Below are positions 57,501-64,000 of a stretch of 64,000 nucleotides of DNA, piece by piece. A model generated the notes under the pieces. It had not been told where the DNA came from. It saw only the letters and a program-made list of their open reading frames with translations, and made no database searches. Positions within the stretch are counted from its first letter, which is position 1, and each line of letters opens with the position of its first letter. The stretch is taken from contig NZ_FUZU01000001.1 in NCBI RefSeq assembly GCF_900167975.1, positions 1,212,580 through 1,276,579 on the forward strand, written 5' to 3'. This DNA comes from Ohtaekwangia koreensis (GTDB lineage Bacteria; Bacteroidota; Bacteroidia; Cytophagales; Cyclobacteriaceae). A program made the position numbers and the translations under genes.

Positions 57501-60500
57501 CAAGATGACAATAGTATAGTAATAGGTTTACCAAGTGTGCGGGAAGGTAACAATTTCGCCATCTATAAGTTTACGGTTGCCTCACCTAAAGATTTCAATA
57601 ACCAAGCAACACCAATTCTATCAATCACATCCAGCGAATTTGAAAGCTTAGGCCTTTTTGGAAAAAATCAGCCTGATGCTAAAGCCACCAACTATAGAGA
57701 TGGCGCTGGTCTTGTTGGTGACGAACAAATACAGATCTCGCTCTTTGAACAGGAGATGATCCGAGGAAAGTATATAGACGTTAAGCAATTTCTTGGTTTT
57801 ACGACTCTTCTTCAGGGACTAACCAATATTCCGCATGATGAGAAACCAGAAATATTCTTGATAGTCAAACTTGCCGAGTATCAAAACAGGTATTCAGTTT
57901 TCTTTAAAGAATATGCTTCGTGGTTTGATATGTGGGATGTTTTGGCAATTACGAAGAAATTGGCGGCAGGTGCTAAGGTGGTTTTGCCAGACGAAGCTGT
58001 TGATAAAATATCTGATGCGTTTGGCGTAGGGGGTACTTGGGAAATTGAAAATATCACAACTCAAACTGTAGCGAATGAAGGTAGCGAGTATAATAAATGG
58101 AGTAAGAATATTTCTGAGCATAATGCTGTCTTATATTCCTTTTATAGAAATTTTTTAATTGGTCTTCAGAGGTCTACAGCAGATGCTGCTAAACAGAACA
58201 TAGAATGCCTGAAAAGTCTATCGAGTAATAAAAGCGATCAGGAAATTTATGATTGTGTAATTAGAGCGAGTCAGGATGAATTGCAGCAGACAGGTATACT
58301 ATCTGATGCAGACCGGTTGTTTGCAATTAAATCACTATTGAGTCACTTCTGGGTTGACGGCAAAACGGAAGAGGCAATAGTAAAGCTGATAAAATATACC
58401 CCTTCAACATTTGATGCTGATAAGTTTATAACAGCTCTTGAAACGGAGTGTGAAGTTAGGGTAAGAACTTTCAGTGGCGATGAGTATGGTTCTTCAAAAC
58501 TAACTTATGAGGAAACTATTTGCCTCTGGGAAGTACTCTTTACAAGCGTAGACGACAGCAAATTTCTTTTTAGTGGGGACAGCAGGAATGTGTTAATGCT
58601 AGCATTGCTAAAGCAATACTATCGATCTAAGAAATTTCAATCTCAAATGACTGAGTACAAGGCCAGTTTGGAAGGATTTAAACTTGATGAGATAGATAAA
58701 AGGCAGTATGCATTTCAATATGATTATCAAGGCATTTTCAGAAGACTTTGGTCAGATATAAAACAAGGAGCATCGCCATTTATAATAGATACTGACGACT
58801 ATTATGTCACCATTAATACCACTATTCAAAATGTTGATACAAAGGGAAGCCCATCTACGATTAAGATTAATCAAGATATACAAAAAGGAGTAGTTTCTTC
58901 AGCAACAGTTGCTTCTGAGACTCTTTCACCTTTTGATCTGACCATATTTACTAATAAATCAAATCAAGATCTATTAAGGGATTATTCACAGAAGGATAAA
59001 GATGGAAAGTTACTAGCAATCCCAGTTCCTGCCTTAACACTACATTATGCTAGTGTGGTTGGGGATAATCAGACAGCTGGCCAGTTAATTCAAACCGGTA
59101 TAGATGTAGGTACTTTACTGATACCTGGTGCACAATTAGCACAGTTAAGCAAGCTTGGAAAAGTGCTATACTATGCGGATAAGATTAGTTCAGTGGCAAG
59201 TATGGCCGGTACTGCTTTTGAGGTAGAGGACCCGGAGTTAGCAAAAGTATTTAATCTTGCAAGTATAGCAACCGGTGTCGCGAGTTTAGCAGAAATCACA
59301 CAAGCAAGTAAGGTAGGTACTATAAAGAAGGCGGATAACTTACTAAATAATACAACGGAGCAAATTGTTTCAAATTCAGTCAATCTAGCTAATGAAATTA
59401 ATAATTTAAAAGGCACTGAGAAACTATATGAGCTAACTCTTAGGCAAGCTGAAGGGTTAAGGACAATGCTTGACAAGGACCAACAGGTTCTTTCGCAGAT
59501 GGGACATTTAGATGAAGCTCAAAGACTAAAAATAAAAAATGCTGTTAATGTACTTGGAGATGTAGTTAGTAAAAAAGGAATTCTAAGTAGCAGTAATATT
59601 TTAGACGATGTACTCACTCTTGGTGAAGATTTATCAAACGCAGCTTCGTGGTTGGGTAAGAATAGTAATGATGGCTTTTTTGATGTCATTATACACGCCA
59701 GCAGTGGAAACACATTCTCTATTTTAATGGAAGGTGGTCAGAGTATAACGATTTCAGCTGCAGAATTAGCAAATCGACTTGAAAGTGTTGATGCCAGGAA
59801 AACCATCAGACTTCTAAGTTGTAATGATGCTGAAAGCGCATTGGAGTTATCAAAAATATTAGGTCGTGATGTTGTCGGCTCTGTGGGAGAAATGAGGTTG
59901 TATGACAATGGATTTATTGAGACTGGTAGCTGGTATAAGGCAAAGCCTGATGGTTTATTGGATGAATATCCTTTGATACCAACTCACGACCCTTTATTGA
60001 AGACTAGCAACAAATCAATTGTTCTTGGAAAGTCTAGAAAATTGTCGAACAGATTAACACGGGAAGTTAACGATGATCTTTTAAGAATGTTTTCTCCTGC
60101 GAGGTACAACGAATTTATCCAACACATTGATAGATTGCCGTCTACCATGTCAATTAAAAGAAATGCAAGTGGTGCATTGGAGCTTATAGATAAGGATGGG
60201 AATGTTTGGGCGAAAATATTTTCTGACAGAATTGAGGCTGTTGGCGGTATTGGAAATGGGTGGAATAAACTGATAAACATAAATCCCCCACTGCTGAAAG
60301 ATTTCAAATATATAGTTGATAATAATTTTATTTATGAAACTGATAACCTGGGACGAGTAAGTCTAATTACCATAGAAGATGTAAGTATAAACCCTCGAGT
60401 TCGAAATGAAACTGCACAAGCTCATGCCAAGAATGTAAAGGATGGAAAAGCTACAGATGCAGGAGGGCATATGGCAAAATCAGAATGGAATGGCCCTAGT

Positions 60501-60722
60501 GAACAGATAAATTATTTTCCTCAGGATCCTGCTAGCAATAGTTATGGTGAGTGGTATAAGATGGAAGGAGAGATTACCAAATTAAAATTGGATAATCCTA
60601 ATTCTAAAATTAAGGTCGAAATTTATCCCGCGTTTGCAGGAACACAACGACCAACGGAATTTACGGTTATTGTTTCAAAAGATGGAACATTTCATAAAGA
60701 CTTCGATATCAAAAACCCATAG
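54501..60722 (+). CDS. TANFOR/FN3 multidomain polymorphic toxin with C-terminal DNA/RNA endonuclease
   Basis: About 2,073 residues from TTG 54501, which places a Sec signal (LKSILFFLFLFVGKISFA) at the N terminus; the open frame extends to TTG 54453 and numbers here use that longer frame. N-terminal residues 40-300 match the TANFOR-type region of Bacteroidota surface proteins (PPYSLYLSDYVESGTERLAL, LPEGVYQFCFEVLEYNRG, TGSPNSAFTTSYDVTMVEVW). FN3-like modules span 190-395. A metzincin-like site HELGHGTFSLHH (856-867) has a Met-turn NLMDY (Met885). A hydrophobic pretoxin-like helical segment is at about 1545-1620. A His1748 (DVIIHASSG) and Cys1790 (IRLLSCND) segment resembles C80-type autoprocessing peptidases. 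The C terminus (from about 1985) is an Endonuclea_NS_2-like nuclease: GGHMAKSEWNGPSEQ (His2006), NYFPQD, SNSYGEWYKMEGEI, FAGTQRPTEF. Immunity candidate follows after 3 nt. Confidence 0.87.
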   Translation: MKSLKSILFFLFLFVGKISFAQVYPVQATVQLTPPYSLYLSDYVESGTERLALNIFLADIARPQLDVRFRLRIVGQGVTIETKPEYRPAPISIQGGVSQRLISTDLADYFNSNNLNFQGISRREYDQRGKLPEGVYQFCFEVLEYNRGAKISNTACGTAWMILNDPPIVNLPRQNEKLKVQTPQNVLLQWTPRHTGSPNSAFTTSYDVTMVEVWPSTRNPNDAILTSPPIFETTTSSTTVVYGPAETPLEPGRRYAFRVRARSISGVDELDLFKNNGYSEVISFVYGDACDLPTGINAGSIGTSKFSLTWDGLFNHTAYKVRYRETGTTNWYENSVTSTNADIYSLKPGTVYEYQVAATCGFYDGQYSAVSKITTNPLPEAEYACGAPIGTFNIDPKELTGSLKAGDIIQAGDFDVKLTKVTGSNGIFSGEGVIEVPYFNKAKVKTSFADITVSKELRMVNGYMNVTGAAVDIIPSGVLDAMNDLTEVLNAADSALNTIEENLPEQFDPNSFVADTAITVKEGISSVYKDDDGTVVIVDSKGTETRLPVGTSAAIKDDNGKGYLVDKKGNVHKVTADVAAKAGNREYNLTLKFAANGRMQYGFDERKHDAIGKDYEQLKNYSVAWKSVASGGVTDVVTALLSGTGIDNSKIKFEQSGIVLQAQPFANNQTTLSVRGGSDGTEEGLLAVYSASDTGKVQVLGKLNVVSYNKISNSVVIVPVNNTTLPSGLTAQIIEDSLNAIYKQAVVDWKVSIAAPITVTGLGDPFDDGDSELLSNYTSDMKSVIKAFGNLQDETLYLFLVSNPQSSNGLGYMPRGKQVGFIFVDHHGSDKVALVRTMAHELGHGTFSLHHTFKEPNFTLTRGATDNLMDYPNGNKLYKYQWDKMRYPDIVVGLFEEDEEGKSVIATLSSNLSINGKGEYFAYLTPAGSRIILPKDKYPIFFHGIANDSYNEVIPGTLIGFKDSPNVGEPVFSGEQHWADFSGGTFNGYKNYTYQKPAVDQDDNSIVIGLPSVREGNNFAIYKFTVASPKDFNNQATPILSITSSEFESLGLFGKNQPDAKATNYRDGAGLVGDEQIQISLFEQEMIRGKYIDVKQFLGFTTLLQGLTNIPHDEKPEIFLIVKLAEYQNRYSVFFKEYASWFDMWDVLAITKKLAAGAKVVLPDEAVDKISDAFGVGGTWEIENITTQTVANEGSEYNKWSKNISEHNAVLYSFYRNFLIGLQRSTADAAKQNIECLKSLSSNKSDQEIYDCVIRASQDELQQTGILSDADRLFAIKSLLSHFWVDGKTEEAIVKLIKYTPSTFDADKFITALETECEVRVRTFSGDEYGSSKLTYEETICLWEVLFTSVDDSKFLFSGDSRNVLMLALLKQYYRSKKFQSQMTEYKASLEGFKLDEIDKRQYAFQYDYQGIFRRLWSDIKQGASPFIIDTDDYYVTINTTIQNVDTKGSPSTIKINQDIQKGVVSSATVASETLSPFDLTIFTNKSNQDLLRDYSQKDKDGKLLAIPVPALTLHYASVVGDNQTAGQLIQTGIDVGTLLIPGAQLAQLSKLGKVLYYADKISSVASMAGTAFEVEDPELAKVFNLASIATGVASLAEITQASKVGTIKKADNLLNNTTEQIVSNSVNLANEINNLKGTEKLYELTLRQAEGLRTMLDKDQQVLSQMGHLDEAQRLKIKNAVNVLGDVVSKKGILSSSNILDDVLTLGEDLSNAASWLGKNSNDGFFDVIIHASSGNTFSILMEGGQSITISAAELANRLESVDARKTIRLLSCNDAESALELSKILGRDVVGSVGEMRLYDNGFIETGSWYKAKPDGLLDEYPLIPTHDPLLKTSNKSIVLGKSRKLSNRLTREVNDDLLRMFSPARYNEFIQHIDRLPSTMSIKRNASGALELIDKDGNVWAKIFSDRIEAVGGIGNGWNKLININPPLLKDFKYIVDNNFIYETDNLGRVSLITIEDVSINPRVRNETAQAHAKNVKDGKATDAGGHMAKSEWNGPSEQINYFPQDPASNSYGEWYKMEGEITKLKLDNPNSKIKVEIYPAFAGTQRPTEFTVIVSKDGTFHKDFDIKNP

Positions 60723-60725
60723 AGA

Positions 60726-61418
60726 ATGGAACAGGATATATTAGACTTATTTAGAGGTGAGTTTGGTAAAGTTGAGATTGATGAGGCAGGGTTTACAATA
60801 AGCTATACTGAAGCAGGTAGCTCCTCTTCTCAAGGATATATTATTACTAGAGGAATTCGGGAAAATGCGCCATTACCACGTGAAGTCAGAAAGAAGATAA
60901 ATTCATACTTCGATGAGGTTAAGGGAAATTTATCAAAACGCTTCAATAAAGTCGAACTGTATATACGTAAAAACGAGGAGCCGTCAATTAAGTATGCATG
61001 GGAAGATGAGCAATATAAAAAAGATAAGTTAGATTCTGCTAGGGTATTCCCTCAGTGGGTCAACGAACGAATGATGTCTTTTATTTACGAACAGGAATTT
61101 CCCAATGGACCAACGGCAAGGGACGAGGATGGAGATCCTTTATATGAGAGTACCTGGGATCGTGGATTTTTTACATTTAAAATTACAGATGGCAATGTAG
61201 ACTGCGATGTTCTTTTATTCAAAGACGAAATTCCAAGAAGTATAAATCTGACATTGCCGGAATATTTTATTAAGGCCATGCTTGAGCATCACGAATTAAC
61301 AAATGTGGGAATACTAAAGGGTGATTGGAAGTTATGGAATAAGCTAGTTATTATATCCCCGCACAATGATTTGCCTTATGTGAAAATGGATGAATATGTT
61401 GTTTATTCCCTTGAATGA
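60726..61418 (+). CDS. Candidate immunity protein for the endonuclease toxin
   Basis: A 230-residue acidic soluble protein with no signal peptide or membrane helix, so it should stay in the cytoplasm. It begins 3 nt after the stop codon of the nuclease toxin, the usual toxin-immunity arrangement. I do not recognise the family securely. The central part (SKRFNKVELYIRKNEEPSIK followed by YAWEDE) is loosely reminiscent of YezG-type immunity proteins that neutralise the related YeeF nuclease of Bacillus, but this is weak. Its base composition is AT-rich like the toxin's 3' half. Confidence refers to the gene; the immunity role is inferred from position. Confidence 0.75.
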   Translation: MEQDILDLFRGEFGKVEIDEAGFTISYTEAGSSSSQGYIITRGIRENAPLPREVRKKINSYFDEVKGNLSKRFNKVELYIRKNEEPSIKYAWEDEQYKKDKLDSARVFPQWVNERMMSFIYEQEFPNGPTARDEDGDPLYESTWDRGFFTFKITDGNVDCDVLLFKDEIPRSINLTLPEYFIKAMLEHHELTNVGILKGDWKLWNKLVIISPHNDLPYVKMDEYVVYSLE

Positions 61419-61425
61419 AGTAAGC

Positions 61426-62358
61426 ATGATAGTTTTTAATAAGTATACTCTATTTACTTTAGTTTTTTTATTGTTTTCTCCTTTGGTAAGGAGTCAAGAC
61501 ACTAAAAAAACACTCACCGCCTACTTCACCGAAGTACGTGCAGGTAAATATCAATCTATACCCAAGAATTTATTTCAGCCGGAGAATGCTAAAACTACAT
61601 TGTCGTTGCTGTCGCCATATCTGAAAGATAGCGCTGCAGTTGTACGGGCGAAAGCGTATGCTATAGTACAATTGGCCGGTGGTACGGTGCGACAGGATAA
61701 TTTGCGCGAGGATGCTGTTGTTAAATTAGTCGAAGGTATAAAAGACCGCGACTCTGGTAATGCAGGTCAGGCGTTAGGCTATCTCACTGGCTTTAGAAAA
61801 GAAGATTTCACTACAGTTACAAAAGATACATTGCTTGCGTTGTTGAGACGTAAAACACCTCACTACGATGAACTGATTCGTCTGATAGGTTTCCTTGAAA
61901 TAAAGCAAGCGCAGAATGATCTGCGTGTGTTATCACAGCAAAGTACTGCTCTCAAAAAAGATCGATGGTCGGCATTGCTGGCATTGGCGCGTATGGATGA
62001 TTCATATGCGATTGAAAGTGTGATGACACGAGTGAAGAAGTTACCCGTGAACGATGAGGTGGTATACGAAATATTCCCCGACCTGGTATATACACGCCAG
62101 CGTGCAGTATATGACTTACTGATTGAAGCGTTGAACAATGATGCAAAGAATTGTGAATCTGCCAACGCTGAATACGATGCTAAAATTCCATGTGCTTATC
62201 GGGTTATGGAAATGCTGGCTATAGCCGTTGCGAATTATCCATTGACACTTGATGCCAGTGGCGACATAAACACTAAAGATTATAAGGCCGCACTGACAAC
62301 CGTGCGCGAATGGTTTAAAAAGAACAAAGAATATACAATCCTAAAGAGCAATTACTGA
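61426..62358 (+). CDS. Exported HEAT-repeat-like protein
   Basis: About 310 residues from the ATG at 61426, 8 nt after the preceding stop; an upstream ATG at 61390 would overlap that gene and hide the signal peptide (MIVFNKYTLFTLVFLLFSPL). The mature part is all helical with HEAT-like paired helices (LLSPYLKDSAAVVRAKAYAI, ALKKDRWSALLALARMDDSY, VYEIFPDLVYTRQRAVYDLL). Two Cys lie in the C-terminal third (NCESANAEYDAKIPCAYRVM) and may form a disulfide outside the cytoplasm. No enzymatic motif. Codon use returns to the typical local style. It probably is a scaffold in the envelope belonging to the surface locus. Confidence 0.78.
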   Translation: MIVFNKYTLFTLVFLLFSPLVRSQDTKKTLTAYFTEVRAGKYQSIPKNLFQPENAKTTLSLLSPYLKDSAAVVRAKAYAIVQLAGGTVRQDNLREDAVVKLVEGIKDRDSGNAGQALGYLTGFRKEDFTTVTKDTLLALLRRKTPHYDELIRLIGFLEIKQAQNDLRVLSQQSTALKKDRWSALLALARMDDSYAIESVMTRVKKLPVNDEVVYEIFPDLVYTRQRAVYDLLIEALNNDAKNCESANAEYDAKIPCAYRVMEMLAIAVANYPLTLDASGDINTKDYKAALTTVREWFKKNKEYTILKSNY

Positions 62359-62416
62359 GGACCGGATAGTGTGAAGATTGATCAAGATCAAATGAAGTTA
62401 GGTAAATAGTATCGAT

Positions 62417-64000
62417 ATGTACGTAATGGAAGTTAAGAGTTTGAAGAAGTATTTTTTTCTCCTGATTATTCTGATAGCAGGTACATCTGTATGGGCAACC
62501 ACTAGCCCGGCAGATAGCTTGTTACGCAGTAAAAAGGATTCAGTGTTCGTGATCCGACCGGTAACGGCTGATAATTACTTATTCGATGAGCCAGCAGATA
62601 TACTTGAAGAAGGTATATCACCTGCTGCTGCTTCGAACGACTCCATTCAACGGTATATAGATCTGGCGCGTACATTATTTGCAAAAATCCGCGAGACGCA
62701 AAATTTCATAACCAACATCGATCAGGCAAGTAAAGTAGAGTTGCCGGTTGGTATATCTAAAAGTGTAGGCGGCGTAAACTATGATATAGCCATCAACGCA
62801 ATCAGGCTAAAGCCAGCCTACGCAGAGCTTGATGTATTCCTGCAATTCGAAGTGCCACAGAATAACCAGGTGCTTACATTCATGGCACGTGGCATTAAGT
62901 TTTCAAAGAATGCTGGTATTGTAGGTGATGCTAAACTTGAATTGCTTGGTGACTACGCTATAAATTTCAATGGTGACAAAGTACAACTTATACTCAAAGG
63001 TACATCCACAGGACAGGGTACATATGCTGTGATGGACTGTGACGGCTTCCGCGAGTTGTCATTGGATGCAGAAGTAAAATTCTCACGCGATCTTATTCGT
63101 CCGGAGAATGCGAATGGAAGTATAGGCGCTGGCAATGTGCAGACAAGTTTCAAAACTGTATTGAGCGGATGGAATGACCTTGTAGTACAAATCGATCTTC
63201 CGCCTTTCCAGGTAACAGGCTTAAATGGTGTAGGCTTTAGTGTACGTGATGCTGTTTTCGATTTCAGCGATCTGCGCAACGCACCGGCTGTAGTTTTTCC
63301 GACTGGTTATGAGTCAACTCAATTTTTACCGGACAACCCGAACTTATGGCGCGGATTTTATCTGCGTCAGCTTACGGTTAGTCTTCCACCGGAGTTACAA
63401 AAGAAAGGAGCAACAACCCGCACTACTTTTTCTGCCGAGAATGTTCTCATCGACAACATGGGGATCACTGGTAAATTTACCGGAACCAACTTAATTCCGT
63501 TAAATCAAGGCGACATGAACGGTTGGGCGTTCTCACTCGACTCACTCGCCATAGAGCTTCGCGCAAATCAAATTGTACAAGCCGGTTTCTCAGGCGGACT
63601 TGTTATACCTATAGGAAAAGAGGATCAGCCATTTGATTACTCTGCACTCATTAGCACGGGGGGTAATTATCTCTTTAATGTTTCTCCTGCAAGCAACATG
63701 ACCTTCCCGCTATGGGGAGCTGGTAAAGTACAGATATATGATGCTTCCTATCTGGAGATTAAGATACAGGATGGCAAGTTTCTGCCGAAGGCAAATCTGC
63801 ATGGCGAGATGAGTATAGCGGCCAAGCTGAGCGAAGGTGGACAAGGTGTTGAACTCGCGAATATAACATTCGAGAATCTGGAGATACAGTCGGTTAAACC
63901 CTATATTAAAGTTGGTTCCTTCTCATTCGGTTCCGAAGCGTTGCAGCAAAAGATGGCTGGGTTCCCGATAAGTATACAAGATATAGGCTTGAGAAGTATA
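62417..64000 (+). CDS. Large exported protein, 3' end outside window
   Basis: An uninterrupted frame of 528 codons starts at ATG 62417 (or ATG 62426) and is still open at the right edge. The N terminus is a signal peptide (KSLKKYFFLLIILIAGTSVW, cleavage near ATTSPAD). The visible mature part is beta-rich with regular segments such as LDVFLQFEVPQNNQVLTFMA, IRPENANGSIGAGNVQTSF and NMTFPLWGAGKVQIYDASYL, without a catalytic motif I can name. Its position after the TANFOR/toxin set suggests a giant surface or secretion-associated component of the same locus. Function unknown. Confidence 0.82.
   Translation, partial: MYVMEVKSLKKYFFLLIILIAGTSVWATTSPADSLLRSKKDSVFVIRPVTADNYLFDEPADILEEGISPAAASNDSIQRYIDLARTLFAKIRETQNFITNIDQASKVELPVGISKSVGGVNYDIAINAIRLKPAYAELDVFLQFEVPQNNQVLTFMARGIKFSKNAGIVGDAKLELLGDYAINFNGDKVQLILKGTSTGQGTYAVMDCDGFRELSLDAEVKFSRDLIRPENANGSIGAGNVQTSFKTVLSGWNDLVVQIDLPPFQVTGLNGVGFSVRDAVFDFSDLRNAPAVVFPTGYESTQFLPDNPNLWRGFYLRQLTVSLPPELQKKGATTRTTFSAENVLIDNMGITGKFTGTNLIPLNQGDMNGWAFSLDSLAIELRANQIVQAGFSGGLVIPIGKEDQPFDYSALISTGGNYLFNVSPASNMTFPLWGAGKVQIYDASYLEIKIQDGKFLPKANLHGEMSIAAKLSEGGQGVELANITFENLEIQSVKPYIKVGSFSFGSEALQQKMAGFPISIQDIGLRSI

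Noticed and set aside
61390-61425. Upstream ATG for the HEAT-like protein
   Set aside because: It overlaps the immunity candidate and precedes the signal peptide; ATG 61426 gives a normal start 8 nt after the previous stop.

Overview
The window comes from a member of the Bacteroidota, most likely a soil or freshwater bacterium of the Cytophagales/Chitinophagales type. The evidence is four SusC/SusD outer-membrane uptake pairs, ECF sigma/FecR trans-envelope signalling cassettes, TPR-containing histidine kinases, FG-GAP/VCBS repeat lipoproteins and a TANFOR-type surface protein. Start codons lack strong Shine-Dalgarno sequences, and a few TAnnTTTG-like -7 elements are visible, as expected for this phylum. 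The lineage is not resolved further. No rRNA, tRNA, CRISPR array or transposase was seen.

Layout. 1-6.0 kb is a housekeeping and signalling stretch: a TPR histidine kinase cut by the left edge, a DUF2911 protein, a lipid kinase, a YopX-like protein, an acyl carrier protein and an NtrB/NtrY-like histidine kinase. Convergent genes here are packed with tiny or negative spacing. 6.1-12.2 kb holds a giant FG-GAP lipoprotein, a second TPR histidine kinase and a small lipoprotein. 12.2-21.0 kb is a minus-strand regulon, myo-inositol oxygenase > ECF sigma > FecR > SusC > SusD, ended by a clear terminator. It faces a LacI-type regulator across a gap containing a LacI-like operator.

21.2-33.5 kb is a plus-strand catabolic locus: ECF sigma, FecR, SusC, SusD, then RidA, a SelA/DgaE-like PLP enzyme, an amidohydrolase, an RraA-like aldolase and a BASS-type transporter. 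All four enzymes carry export signals, two of them Tat-like. I read this as a pathway located in the periplasm: SusCD takes up a substrate, it is deacylated, a PLP lyase acts, RidA clears the imine, an aldolase may cleave the product, and BASS imports a small oxo-acid. A 15-bp perfect inverted repeat separates it from a convergent exported GH3 glycosidase.

35.9-52.4 kb has an orphan FecR with a SusC/SusD pair, then another SusC/SusD pair without regulators, followed after a strong hairpin by an FG-GAP protein translationally coupled to a vanadium-dependent haloperoxidase.

52.7-64 kb is a surface and toxin locus. It contains an outer-membrane barrel-like protein and a protein of about 2,070 residues. 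The latter has TANFOR/FN3 modules, a metzincin-like protease, a pretoxin helical segment, a C80-like His/Cys segment and a C-terminal DNA/RNA non-specific endonuclease. Immediately downstream come a candidate immunity protein, a HEAT-like exported protein and a large exported protein running off the right edge. The nuclease half and the immunity gene look AT-richer than the flanks, as expected for an exchangeable toxin cassette.
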